Shown one piece after another: positions 15,701 to 23,904 of a DNA stretch of 64,000 nucleotides. How positions within the stretch are numbered: position 1 is the stretch's first letter; each line of letters starts with the position of its first letter. The position numbers and the translations under genes are program-made. This DNA comes from Kibdelosporangium aridum. Its GTDB lineage: Bacteria > Actinomycetota > Actinomycetes > Mycobacteriales > Pseudonocardiaceae. Where the stretch lies: assembly GCF_900176515.1 (NCBI RefSeq), contig NZ_FWXV01000001.1, positions 1,257,612-1,321,611 of the forward strand. The letters are read 5' to 3'. The notes beneath the pieces are model-generated. The model searched no databases, was not told the DNA's origin, and worked only from the letters and a program-made list of their open reading frames with translations.

Positions 15701-17227
15701 GAAGACTTGGCCGTCGACATGGCACAGGGTGTCGTGGACGGTCTTGTTGCCGCGGCGACGGCTGGTATGGGTGGGAAGGCGCTGGACGCCTTGTTGAAGT
15801 ACCCAGCGTTCGCGTCGCTGATCGGTGCCGCCAAGACCGGGGCGTTGGGCACCATCGCGTTGAAGAGCGTTGAGGGCGGGATCGAAGGCGCGATCGGTGG
15901 CCTGCCGTCCGGGATGGCCGGCGCGATCCTCAGCGAAAGCACCTGGAAGAGCGGCGACCCGCTCGGGACCATCTTGCGTGCGGGCGGTACCGGTGCGGCC
16001 GTGGGCTTCGGCACTGGAGCTGTCGTCGGCGGCGTCGCGGAGGCGTGGAACCAGCGCGGCGTCATCGACATGCCTGACCAGACCGTCATGCAGCCGGCCG
16101 ATCCGAAGAACCGCGCCGACGCCGAGACGATGTACCGCAACTCGATCGCCGAGGATCCACTGCGCGAGGCGGCGATCTACCGCAACACCGAGACCGGCGA
16201 GTACATCGTGATCCAGGGCGACAGTTCGACGGTACAGGTGGCGCCGGGCGAGGGACCCGCGCCCGCCGGGAACCACCAGCGGTGGAAGGAAATCCTCGAC
16301 GGCCAGGACCTCGGTGCGTGGGAACTGATGGCGCACAGCCACCCCAGCAACCCGGACACCAACGTGGTCGATCCGGTGAACATGTGGCCAAGCGGCGGCA
16401 ACGGCGACATGGGCGTGCTCTACGGCGAGGCGTTCCGGGCCAACGGCCCGAGGTCGTCGGAGATCCACTACATGACCCCGAACGGCCCGGAGCACACCTC
16501 GTTCGGCGTCGATCCGGGCAACCCGGAGCCGTTCTGGGTGGAAGTGCCTGCCGGTGACGGAATCCGGATCGAGCACCGGTTCAAGACCATGGAGGAATAT
16601 CACAACTGGATGGCCGGGATGGGTGCCCCACAAGGGGATGTGCCCGGTCACTTCCCGTCGACGCCGCAGGCGGCCGGTCGTCCGGAGGCAGTACCGAACG
16701 AGGACAACTCGGTGACGGTCAAGGCCACGGGCGAGATCGAGAACGCCATTCCGCGTGACGACGCGCCGGGCTACGAGAACTACACCGAGCCTGGCTCGAA
16801 AGTCGGGTTGCCGGACTACCAGCGTGCGCACATGTGGGGTCCGGGCTTCGGTGACGAACTGGCCGACGGCATCATGATGGCGCACCGCGACGTGAACCTG
16901 AAACTGCAGAACAGCGGTGTGGAGAACGCGATCCGTGAGTTGCACAAGGTCGCGCAGGCCCAAGGCGGTCGCGTGGTGGTGTCAGTGGAGGTGACCAGCC
17001 ATCCACGGGTCGCGGGCGAGCCGATCCTGCTGGCCGAAGCGCACTACAAAGTGAGTCTGCAGGCGCCGGACGGCACCATCCGTGCCGCGTTCGAGGTGGA
17101 CATCGGCCCGATCGGCCGTCCGGGTACGAGGTCGTCGACGTCGCCGCCGATCAGCGTCACTCCGCGGGATCTGGCACTGGAAAACGCCGATTTGGCCGAC
17201 GTACTCGCCGATATCACCGGTCGCTGA
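12749..17227 (+). CDS. Giant annexin-repeat polymorphic-toxin-like protein
   Basis: About 1492 residues from a GTG at 12749 with GGGGGA just upstream; a TTG 39 bases earlier is possible. Near residue 50 is LLGLQQLGGNQAVNALL, a motif common in effectors of contractile injection systems and DUF4157 proteins. Annexin-type repeats follow: VKGAGTDEDRLFTAL near 395, AGAGTSEATIMQTL near 470, DGVGTDEGAI near 545, and GGGTNEATIRQTL near 760. Residues 915-1100 are hydrophobic and glycine-rich, resembling pre-toxin membrane segments. HSHPS near 1196 resembles a JAB/MPN metal motif. The last 150 residues (LPDYQRAHMWGPGFGDELADGIM onward) resemble polymorphic toxin type 4 domains. There is no signal peptide and no immunity gene beside it. 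An effector role is inferred. Confidence 0.75.
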   Translation: MGDERVQAQDQTPAAPASPAVARDTVPTLFTPQGAAAPMTPASLLGLQQLGGNQAVNALLNPDVARWQSAAGQAIDTIPAPDPRPLCEAPRELSSQARTLVSQRRSETSDPATEARAVADSGTPVRSPAPAPVAVTQAPPQPPAPQAEQIGDVLAKVKQDVPRYAREFADAAIARLDPGGRVAALAAMRDEVAEPEEGGLNTEIDGVAAAAGVTAEQLAAKVDQLAADANAQADTAIIDLDAQASVAADQVCARGDQDIQATEQASMSFADMIGGVLDTWRNLRNAQTRDTISSDLQLLARVKEQAAAGNRAALAEQMASLSAQQRALVIQFLQSGGQDPIAAVAANVVNGLRERRVPDISATLERRAIAEFGWEDLNALGASQSPGFDAGVLIRDVRGAVKGAGTDEDRLFTALTGRTPIQIAAMRKAYAATYDGRDMDEDIADDLSDENLERAQALMTGDPVAGAIATLNDAMAGAGTSEATIMQTLRNRTPAEREAIVRGYRERYGVDLASELSGELGDNELAQANALLSGDTAAADAAALREAMDGVGTDEGAIHGVYSQIQAEVEAEAAAKGMTTEQIAAEVRRRTEAVRSAYGSGFDADIEDELSGGELRLAQAEHAYDLTGMDAAKIQIEHESFYTDDDAVNAVLRNQYGRARRDVMRDLEVSFMADPANQLLSPAQRQERLEALRAQAQSTVEQQAAQNMRDLEARYDANNPMWGPGAFRAVIAFETSGYSQDEANDLIRQGGHLTDAQELHYAVAGGGTNEATIRQTLRGKSREEVEALKAQYRALTGQDLVEDLEGDLSGRDWADTSALLNGTKTPAEQMAYLNARRDWEVNEGTGVLSEMFEDEEEDVLNATTDEARRAYDEYQRLVASGASQAEIDAAQQRMERWFGYGDKDIEEHRAAVDSITDKMATAAAVAAGVAVTVLTAGAAGPAVAAAAAYFGTSATVVAAVAGAVAATAASVTVKWGGKGAAYGAEDLAVDMAQGVVDGLVAAATAGMGGKALDALLKYPAFASLIGAAKTGALGTIALKSVEGGIEGAIGGLPSGMAGAILSESTWKSGDPLGTILRAGGTGAAVGFGTGAVVGGVAEAWNQRGVIDMPDQTVMQPADPKNRADAETMYRNSIAEDPLREAAIYRNTETGEYIVIQGDSSTVQVAPGEGPAPAGNHQRWKEILDGQDLGAWELMAHSHPSNPDTNVVDPVNMWPSGGNGDMGVLYGEAFRANGPRSSEIHYMTPNGPEHTSFGVDPGNPEPFWVEVPAGDGIRIEHRFKTMEEYHNWMAGMGAPQGDVPGHFPSTPQAAGRPEAVPNEDNSVTVKATGEIENAIPRDDAPGYENYTEPGSKVGLPDYQRAHMWGPGFGDELADGIMMAHRDVNLKLQNSGVENAIRELHKVAQAQGGRVVVSVEVTSHPRVAGEPILLAEAHYKVSLQAPDGTIRAAFEVDIGPIGRPGTRSSTSPPISVTPRDLALENADLADVLADITGR

Positions 17228-17228
17228 C

Positions 17229-17247
17229 CGGTGCCCACGGGGCACCG
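17229..17247 (+). terminator. Hairpin directly after the annexin-toxin stop codon
   Basis: CGGTGCCC (17229-17236) pairs with GGGCACCG (17240-17247) around a 3-base loop, starting two bases after the stop. There is no T-tract, so it is a possible Rho-independent-like or mRNA 3'-stabilising hairpin between two convergent genes. Confidence 0.45.
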
Positions 17248-17300
17248 TCTGCGTGGCCGTGGCCGGGTCTTGCGCCCGCGCACGATGTCATTCGCGGAGA

Positions 17301-18305
17301 TCACTGGACCTTGAACTCCAGCGCCATCCGCCCGTCAGTGACCGCGGCCGAGGCCTGCAGCACGAGTCCGCATTCGGCTGCCAGCTCGGCCAGCTCTTCG
17401 ACCGTCCTTTCGCGACCGTTGAAGCACATCAGCATGAACAGGTCGATCCCGGTGTTCGAACCGTGCCCTCGTACCGGCTCGATCACCACCACGGTGCCAT
17501 TCGGTGCGGCGGCCTTATGGCACTCGGCCAGGATCTTGCGGCAGTGGTCGTCGTCCCAGTCGTGCAGGATGTCCGACAGGATGTAGGCGTCGGCCCCCAC
17601 GGGCAGGGGATCGAAGAAGCTGCCGGGAATGGCACTGGCTCGATCACTGAGGCCTGCCGCCGCGAACCGCTCGGCCGCCGCCTGGGCCGACGGAGGCAGG
17701 TCCACGACTCGTCCGCGAACGCCGGGATGGGCCTGCAGGATCATGGTGAGCAGATTGCCGTCACCGCCGCCCACGTCCACGATGTCGGGGAACCGGCTCC
17801 AGTCGAAGTCTTCGGCTATCTGTGGGGCGTGCTTCTGGAATCGCCACTGCATCTGCGCGTCGAACGAGCGCCGCAGTTTCTCCTCGGCGTCGATATCCGT
17901 CCAGAAGTCCTGGCCGTATCGGTGGACGTAAGCCGACGCGCCGGTGGTGATCGTCTCCAGCAGATCGACGAAGGCGAGGTCGGCGCGACCGCCCGCACTG
18001 TTGATGTCGAGCAGCCGCTTGAACCCTTCCGGTGCGTCCTTGTGCATCTGGGCACCGAGCTTCGTCGGGCGGTATTGGTCGTCTTCGACGTCGAAGACAC
18101 CGATCGCGACGAGGTGATCAAGCAGGCGTTGCAGGCCCAGCACGGACGCACCGCTCTTGGCTGCGAGTTGCTCGGTCGTCGCTCCCTCGGTTCCGGCGTG
18201 TTCGACCAGGTTGAGGGTGGCAGCGACTCGGATGGCCATCGGAGTGGCCAAATCGGCCATGGCGAGAATGGGCAGATCCATTGGGCCGACGCTATCGATG
18301 TCCAC
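17301..18305 (-). CDS. SAM-dependent O-methyltransferase (AcsMT/plant-type family)
   Basis: 334 residues. An N-terminal dimerisation winged helix (LPILAMADLATPMAIRVAATLNLVEHAG, then SVLGLQRLLDHLVAIGVF) precedes a Rossmann methyltransferase domain with VDVGGGDGNLLTMILQAHPGVRGRVVDLP (SAM site, near residue 175). ILSDILHDWDDDHCRKIL holds the catalytic His-Asp region of this family. It methylates a hydroxyl of a small molecule, often an aromatic polyketide. It is convergent with the annexin-toxin gene and divergent from the amidohydrolase, and no biosynthetic partner is nearby. The Met at residue 9 is an alternative start. Confidence 0.88.
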   Translation of the reverse strand: MDIDSVGPMDLPILAMADLATPMAIRVAATLNLVEHAGTEGATTEQLAAKSGASVLGLQRLLDHLVAIGVFDVEDDQYRPTKLGAQMHKDAPEGFKRLLDINSAGGRADLAFVDLLETITTGASAYVHRYGQDFWTDIDAEEKLRRSFDAQMQWRFQKHAPQIAEDFDWSRFPDIVDVGGGDGNLLTMILQAHPGVRGRVVDLPPSAQAAAERFAAAGLSDRASAIPGSFFDPLPVGADAYILSDILHDWDDDHCRKILAECHKAAAPNGTVVVIEPVRGHGSNTGIDLFMLMCFNGRERTVEELAELAAECGLVLQASAAVTDGRMALEFKVQ

Positions 18306-18362
18306 CAGACCACTGGAAACGAATTACCGCAGCCGCTATCGTGATCCGGGTCACTGGGGGTG

Positions 18363-19898
18363 ATGTCGATCGTGGAACCGAGCAGACGGACGTTTCTTTC
18401 ATGGTTGTCGAAAAGCGGCTTGGTGCTGGCCGCCGCGGGCACGACTGTCGTGGGGCGGACTGCTGAAGCCGATCAGCAAGATGTTCTCGTCTTCACCAAC
18501 GCGACATTGATCGACGGGACCGGAACGGGCCCGCAGCCAGGCACGACAATCGTTGTGGCCGGCAAACGGATCATCGCCGTGGGGCGGCACGGAATCGCGC
18601 CACCGGCTGGAGTCCGCGTGGTGGATCTGCGGGGCAAGTATGTCCTACCTGGACTGTGGGACATGCACACGCACACCATGGATCTGGAGCAACTCCTGCT
18701 CCCGCTGTACATCGCCAACGGCGTCACGTCGGTGCGTGAGATGTGGGGCACCGCGTACGTACGCCAGGTGCACCAACGAATCGCTTCGGGACAGGTGCTC
18801 GGTCCACGGATGGTCGTGGCGAGCAATGTCGTCGACGGACCGCACTCGATGCTGGTCAACCTGTGGGGCAAGGTCAGCCCCGAGCAGGTGCGGACGAAGG
18901 ACGAAGCCAAGGCCGCGGTACGCAAGGCGAAACGCGACGGCGCCGACTTCGTCAAGGTGTACTCCCACCTTGACGACGACACGTTGTCCGCGATCGCCGA
19001 CGAGGCGCGACGGCTGCGCCTGCCGATCGCGGGCCACGTACCGGACAAGCTTTCGGTTGTCCGGGGCAGCGACTTGGGCATGCGTACTCAGGAGCACCTG
19101 TACGCGCTGTACGTGGACGTATCCAGCGCCCGCGACGAGATCCGGACCATCATCCAGAACACGCCCGTAGACCCGAATGATCCCTTCGGTTACTTCTTCG
19201 CGATGCGCGCGCTCGAGCGGCAGGCGATCAAGTCCTACGACCCGGGTCGCGCGGCTGAGGTGTTCGCTGCCTTGGCACGCAATCGAACCGCGCTGACCCC
19301 GACGCTGGTTGTGCTGAAGCTCTTCACGTTCCCGCCTGAGCTCGTCCGCAAGCCGGAACTTGAGAAGTACGTGCCGAAGTGGGTGGTAGAGCAGCGTTGG
19401 GCCCTGCAGTCGGTACCACCGGATCAGCAAGAGGCGAATCGCGCGTTCTACGAAGCGTCCGTGCGCCTGGTGCGTGACGCTGCCGAGGCGGGCGTGACCA
19501 TGGTCGCCGGGACCGACGGCGGTTTCCTGGCGCCGTACATCCTCGCGGGGTTCTGCCTGCACGACGAGCTGGAGCTGATGGTGCGCATCGGGTTCAGCCC
19601 CATGCAGGCCATCCAGTCCGCGACCCGGGACGCCGCCCGCACAGTCGGCCTGGGGCACGTCAGCGGAACGGTTTCGCCAGGGAAGTTCGCCGACTTGCTG
19701 GTCGTGGACGGCAACCCGCTCGCCGACATCCGCAATACCCAACGGATTCACGCGGTTGTCGCGAATGGACGGCTGATCGACCGTGCCGAGCGGGAACGCA
19801 TGCTCGCCAAGGTCGAAGAGGATGCCAAACGGATCCCGCCGCCCCCGACCGCGCTGCGCGCCGCACCATGCTGCGGGCCATCGGCGCTGAGGTACTGA
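18363..19898 (+). CDS. Tat-exported amidohydrolase (prolidase/imidazolonepropionase-like)
   Basis: About 511 residues; ATG at 18363 with a G-rich sequence just upstream (GTG at 18360 also possible). The N-terminus has the twin-arginine signal SRRTFLSWLSKSGLVLAAAG, so the folded enzyme is probably exported. The amidohydrolase barrel shows GLWDMHTHT (first two His ligands), DFVKVYSH with the Lys usually carboxylated to bridge metals, AGHVPDK (His), and VAGTDGG (Asp). The C-terminal ATRDAARTVGLGHVSGTVSPGKFADLLVVDGNPL closes the composite beta-sandwich. Related enzymes hydrolyse Xaa-Pro or other small amides or lactones outside the cell. The substrate is not deducible. It has its own promoter region, divergent from the methyltransferase. 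Confidence 0.88.
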   Translation: MSIVEPSRRTFLSWLSKSGLVLAAAGTTVVGRTAEADQQDVLVFTNATLIDGTGTGPQPGTTIVVAGKRIIAVGRHGIAPPAGVRVVDLRGKYVLPGLWDMHTHTMDLEQLLLPLYIANGVTSVREMWGTAYVRQVHQRIASGQVLGPRMVVASNVVDGPHSMLVNLWGKVSPEQVRTKDEAKAAVRKAKRDGADFVKVYSHLDDDTLSAIADEARRLRLPIAGHVPDKLSVVRGSDLGMRTQEHLYALYVDVSSARDEIRTIIQNTPVDPNDPFGYFFAMRALERQAIKSYDPGRAAEVFAALARNRTALTPTLVVLKLFTFPPELVRKPELEKYVPKWVVEQRWALQSVPPDQQEANRAFYEASVRLVRDAAEAGVTMVAGTDGGFLAPYILAGFCLHDELELMVRIGFSPMQAIQSATRDAARTVGLGHVSGTVSPGKFADLLVVDGNPLADIRNTQRIHAVVANGRLIDRAERERMLAKVEEDAKRIPPPPTALRAAPCCGPSALRY

Positions 19899-19900
19899 AA

Positions 19901-19940
19901 GGCATGGCGTCCAGCTCCCGGCGGAGCTGGACGCCATGCC
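19901..19940. terminator. Perfect 17-bp-stem bidirectional terminator
   Basis: GGCATGGCGTCCAGCTC (19901-19917) pairs perfectly with GAGCTGGACGCCATGCC (19924-19940) around a 6-base loop. It lies exactly between two convergent genes, three bases after the amidohydrolase stop and nine bases from the exporter stop, so it can end both transcripts. It lacks a T-run, as is common in actinomycetes. Confidence 0.85.
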
Positions 19941-19948
19941 GATGACCG

Positions 19949-21406
19949 CTAGTGCGCGATGATCGGTTTGTCTTCGTCTTCGCTATGGTCGATGCGGTTC
20001 GGCAGCATCAAGGCGATGATGACCGTCAGCAGGGCGAGGACGGCCGCGACCAAGAAGGCCAGTCGCATCCCGCTCAACTGCGCGGCCGCGGGGGCGACGC
20101 CCTCGGACACGAGGTCTCCGGCGCGCGCCGACAGCACGGTCACCACGAGCGCGGTCCCGAACGCCGCGGCCACCTGCTGCAACGTTCCGAGCATCGAGCT
20201 GCCGTGCGAGTACAGGTGCCGCGGCAGCGCACCCATGCCCAGCGTGAAGGCGGGCGTGAACGTCGCCGCCAGCGACACCATCAGCAGTGTGTGCAGGCCC
20301 AGGATCTGCCAGTACGGCATCGTCGTCGACACCTGGGTGAGCCCGGCGAGGCCGATCACCGTGCCAATTGAGCCGGGCAGCACCAGCACGCGGCTGCCGA
20401 ACCGGTCGAACACCTTGCCAACGGTCGGTCCCAGCAGCCCCATGGCCAGACCGCCCGGCATCACCAGCAAGCCGGTCTGCAGCGGGCTGAGGCTGCGCAG
20501 GTTCTGCAGGTAGAGCGGCAACAGGATCATCGAACCGAGCAGCGCGAGGAACCCGAGGGACAGCAGCGCCAGCGAGAGCCCGTACGCACGGTGCCGCAGG
20601 ACACGCAGGTCCATCAACGGCCCATCCTTGCGCTGCAGCCTGAGCTGGCGGACCACGAACAGCCCGATCGTCGCGCAGCCGGCGACAACGATGCCGATAC
20701 CGAGCCCGATGTGGCCCGCGCCCTCACCGAACAGGCTCAGGCCGTACACCAGACCGCCGAAGCCGAGCGCCGCGACGACGACACTGAGCCAGTCGATGGA
20801 GCTGATCTCGGGCTCGCCGATGTTCTCCATCTTGCGCAGCCCGAACACCGTCACCAGCGCGGCGATCGGCAGAACCACCAGGAACAGCAGCCGCCACGAC
20901 CCGACCTGCAGGATCAAGCCGGACACTGTCGGCCCGAGCGCGGGCGCCACCGATATCGCCAGGGTGACGTTGCCCATCACGCGGCCACGATCCTGCTCGG
21001 GCACTACGACCATCAATGTGGTCATCAGCAGAGGCATCATCACGGCCGTACCGGAGGCCTGCACGATGCGGCCGACCAGCAGCACCCCGAACGACGGCGC
21101 GACGGCTGACAACAGGGTTCCCGCGAGGAACACGCCCATCGCGATCGCGTAGGCCTGACGCGTGGTCACTCGCTGCAGGAACCAGCCGGTCATCGGGATC
21201 ACCGCGGCCATGGTCAGCATGAACGCGGTGGACACCCACTGCGCCAGCTGCTCGGTGACCTGCAACGACTCCATCAGGCGCGGGATGGCGTTGATCATGA
21301 TGGTCTCGTTGAGGATCACCACGAATGTGGCAAGGACCAACAATCGCACCACGGCTGGCGTGCGGCCCGCCGATACGGCCGGTCGTTCCTGGGTCGCACT
21401 TGGCAT
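19949..21406 (-). CDS. MFS drug exporter, DHA2 (EmrB/QacA) family
   Basis: 485 residues from the ATG at 21406, preceded by GAGGAG; a frame open to 21460 lacks such a site. About 14 membrane helices. Motifs include MTGWFLQRVTTRQAYAIAM (loop 2-3), GRIVQASGTAVMMPLLMTTLMVVVP (motif C region), and NVTLAISVAPALGPTVSGLI. It is a proton-coupled exporter of drugs or metabolites. It ends at a strong bidirectional terminator. No regulator is adjacent on this strand, and the substrate is unknown. Confidence 0.9.
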   Translation of the reverse strand: MPSATQERPAVSAGRTPAVVRLLVLATFVVILNETIMINAIPRLMESLQVTEQLAQWVSTAFMLTMAAVIPMTGWFLQRVTTRQAYAIAMGVFLAGTLLSAVAPSFGVLLVGRIVQASGTAVMMPLLMTTLMVVVPEQDRGRVMGNVTLAISVAPALGPTVSGLILQVGSWRLLFLVVLPIAALVTVFGLRKMENIGEPEISSIDWLSVVVAALGFGGLVYGLSLFGEGAGHIGLGIGIVVAGCATIGLFVVRQLRLQRKDGPLMDLRVLRHRAYGLSLALLSLGFLALLGSMILLPLYLQNLRSLSPLQTGLLVMPGGLAMGLLGPTVGKVFDRFGSRVLVLPGSIGTVIGLAGLTQVSTTMPYWQILGLHTLLMVSLAATFTPAFTLGMGALPRHLYSHGSSMLGTLQQVAAAFGTALVVTVLSARAGDLVSEGVAPAAAQLSGMRLAFLVAAVLALLTVIIALMLPNRIDHSEDEDKPIIAH

Positions 21407-21535
21407 GGATTGCTCCTCGCTGGGTCCGGCTTGGGTGATGTCACCGATACAGACCGGCACGCCTGGCGGAACTCATCGGCATTATCGAGTCTTCCGCATC
21501 ACGGCATCGATCTCATCCGAATTACCCAATCCGGT

Positions 21536-21928
21536 TCACTGTTTCGCGGAGAACGAAACGCGCAGGTCGGAGCGGTTGACGATGATCGCAGCCGGGACGA
21601 GGGCGAGCGCGCCTGCGATCTGGATCACGATCATCCACGGCGGGAGAGCACCGGGGATGCTGTCAATGGCCACGATCGCGATCGGGACGACCACGCAGAT
21701 GATGCGCACGCGAACGTAAGCCCATCGTGTGCCCTTAGCGGCGACGACAGTCAGCCAGTAGGCGACCACCGCGCTCGCGAACATCCCGCCTGTGCGGCCC
21801 CACATGAACGACGTGACCTCGCCGCCTTCGACCGAAAGGACGACCACCACGACGAGGCCTACAACGCTGAGCGCGCCGTAAGCGGCAACGAACTTCTTCA
21901 CCTTGCTGAAGGCTTGTCGGATTTCCAT
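21536..21928 (-). CDS. Small four-helix membrane protein, function unknown
   Basis: 130 residues with a clear AAGGAG before the ATG. A basic amphipathic start (MEIRQAFSKVKKFVAAYG) is followed by about four hydrophobic helices: LSVVGLVVVVVLSV, TGGMFASAVVAYWLTVVA, IICVVVPIAIVAID and IVIQIAGALALVPAAIIV. It ends in a short charged tail. I do not recognise the family. It is divergent from the sensor kinase gene, and many histidine-kinase loci carry a small membrane partner, but that link is only positional. Confidence 0.75.
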   Translation of the reverse strand: MEIRQAFSKVKKFVAAYGALSVVGLVVVVVLSVEGGEVTSFMWGRTGGMFASAVVAYWLTVVAAKGTRWAYVRVRIICVVVPIAIVAIDSIPGALPPWMIVIQIAGALALVPAAIIVNRSDLRVSFSAKQ

Positions 21929-22072
21929 GGCTCCTTCTTTCCTTGTGTGGAATCGAAACTAGGAAGCGCACGGATGGCTCGGTATGCGTCTGGACGCACT
22001 GTGGGGTGGGGCTAGACCTACTTCCGCGCCGATCTGGCCCGATTCGGCTGGCGCGCGGTGCACAGTGGACCC

Positions 22073-23272
22073 ATGAGATGGGTGACGAGCGCGTGTGTGG
22101 GCTTCGTGCGAGCGTGTGTCGCTTTTGCCGTTGTCATGCTGGTTCCGGCCGTATGGGCGGCGGCCGTGGCGCTGTGGATCTGGTGGGGCGCCAACCCGTG
22201 GTCATGGATAGCGCCGGTCATTTGGGCTGGTATCGCCACTTTTGCCCTGTCCCGCCCGGTGTGCCGGATGATCCGCGCTCTCGTTACACAGTGGACAAAC
22301 ACCGTCATTCCCGGCGGATACCGGCAAACCGGGCCGGTGACACGGATGTCGACGGGTTATTGGTGGAACGGTTTCTCATATTCGCGCAGCAGCAAGGACG
22401 CCCGCCAGGAACTGCGGTGGCGGACCTGGCGGAGTGACCCCGCGACGTGGCGTGACCTGCGGTTCACGGTGATCGCGCCGTTCACCATCGGGGTGGTCGT
22501 GGCCATTCCGCTGGCTGCGGTCGTGGCAGCTGTTTTCTGGTTTCCAGGTTTTGTGGTCGTGACCGTCGCCAGCGCTCCCTACGCCTGGCGGTGTGTCGCA
22601 CCGGTTGCCGTACGTTTGTTGCGTCCGTCACCGGCTATGCGGGTGGATGAGTTGACAGCCCAGCGCGCCGACACCACCATCGCGCAGGCCGCCGAGATCC
22701 GCCGGATCGAGCGGGACCTGCACGACGGAGCACAGGCCCGGCTCGTCGCACTGGGACTCTCCCTGGCGACCGCGGAAAAGCTGATGGAAACCGACCCTGC
22801 CCAGGCCAAGGCACTGCTGCAGGACGCACGGGTTGGTGCAGCTACATCACTGACCGAATTGCGCGACCTGGTCAAGGGAATCAGTCCACCCGTGCTGACC
22901 GAACGAGGGCTCGTCGATGCCGTCCGCGCCTTTGCCTTGGACAGTCCGCTGGAAACCACCGTCAGCGCCCACGGTGACGTGCGCCTGGACCCGCCGATCG
23001 AGTCCGCCGTGTACTTCGGCGTCGTCGAATTGCTCACCAACGCGGTCAAACACGCTCACGCGACCCGTGCGCGGATCACCATTGCCCGTGACGACACCGG
23101 CCTCGTCGTCGAGGTCGCAGACAACGGCCAGGGCGGAGCCATTGTGCGCGCCGATGGGGGACTCGCCGGATTGCGCCGTCGCCTCGCAGCGTTCGACGGA
23201 ACGTGTGAGATCACCAGCCCTGCTGGCGGTCCGACGCGTGCCACAATGGTGGTGCCATGCGAGTCGTTGTAG
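22073..23272 (+). CDS. Membrane sensor histidine kinase (HisKA_3, NarL/DesK-type)
   Basis: About 399 residues from the ATG at 22073. An N-terminal helical pair (residues 10-65) and a second pair (about 140-190) flank a soluble stretch rich in Arg and Trp. The dimerisation box IRRIERDLHDGAQARLVALG holds the phosphorylated His near residue 216. The ATPase domain has VVELLTNAVKHAHATRARI (N box) and VVEVADNGQGGAIVRADGGLAGLRRRL (G boxes). It autophosphorylates on an unknown membrane or cell-envelope cue and passes phosphate to the response regulator, whose gene overlaps its end by 16 bases. Confidence 0.92.
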   Translation: MRWVTSACVGFVRACVAFAVVMLVPAVWAAAVALWIWWGANPWSWIAPVIWAGIATFALSRPVCRMIRALVTQWTNTVIPGGYRQTGPVTRMSTGYWWNGFSYSRSSKDARQELRWRTWRSDPATWRDLRFTVIAPFTIGVVVAIPLAAVVAAVFWFPGFVVVTVASAPYAWRCVAPVAVRLLRPSPAMRVDELTAQRADTTIAQAAEIRRIERDLHDGAQARLVALGLSLATAEKLMETDPAQAKALLQDARVGAATSLTELRDLVKGISPPVLTERGLVDAVRAFALDSPLETTVSAHGDVRLDPPIESAVYFGVVELLTNAVKHAHATRARITIARDDTGLVVEVADNGQGGAIVRADGGLAGLRRRLAAFDGTCEITSPAGGPTRATMVVPCESL

Positions 23273-23904
23273 CCGAAGACCTATACCTCCTGCGTGACGG
23301 CATGGTTCGCCTCATCGAGGCATACGGACACGAGGTCGTGGCAACGGCGACCACCGGCGCGGAGACGCTCGACGCGATGCTGAAGTGGCGGCCGGATGTG
23401 TCCATCGTCGACGTCCGGATGCCACCGACCCAGTCGGACGAAGGCCTGCGCGCGGCTCTCGCGGCCCGTCGCGAACTGCCTGGACTGCCGGTCCTGATCC
23501 TGTCCCAGCACGTCGAGCAGTTGTATGCCCGTGAACTACTGGCCGGCGGGGCCAGCGGCATCGGCTACTTCCTGAAGGAGAGCGTGTTCGCCGCCGATCA
23601 GTTCATGGATGCCTTGGAACGCGTCGCCCAAGGCGGGACGGCGATGGACCCGGTCGTCATCACCAAACTGTTCGCCAACGGAACCACGAACCGCCGACTC
23701 GAAGGGCTGACCGACCGCGAACGGTCAGTGCTGAGCCTGATGGCCGAAGGACTGTCCAATCAGGCCATCGGCCAACGGCTTTTCCTGAGCGAGAGCGCCA
23801 TCAGCAAGTACACAACGGCCTTGTTCGGCAAACTCGGCATCACCGATGACGATCACGTCAACCGCCGCGTCCTGGCCGTTCTTACGTACCTGAACAAGCC
23901 TTGA
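23257..23904 (+). CDS. LuxR/NarL-family response regulator
   Basis: 215 residues. The receiver domain has acidic residues in VVAEDLYLLRD and the phospho-acceptor Asp52 in VDVRMPP. Lys in GYFLKESV completes the site. The C-terminal helix-turn-helix reads LTDRERSVLSLMAEGLSNQAIGQRLFLSESAISKYTTALFGKLGI, a standard LuxR domain. Translation is coupled to the kinase by a 16-base overlap. The 3' end overlaps the convergent tandem-HxlR gene by 23 bases. Likely targets are neighbouring genes, but no matching sites were identified. Confidence 0.93.
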   Translation: MRVVVAEDLYLLRDGMVRLIEAYGHEVVATATTGAETLDAMLKWRPDVSIVDVRMPPTQSDEGLRAALAARRELPGLPVLILSQHVEQLYARELLAGGASGIGYFLKESVFAADQFMDALERVAQGGTAMDPVVITKLFANGTTNRRLEGLTDRERSVLSLMAEGLSNQAIGQRLFLSESAISKYTTALFGKLGITDDDHVNRRVLAVLTYLNKP

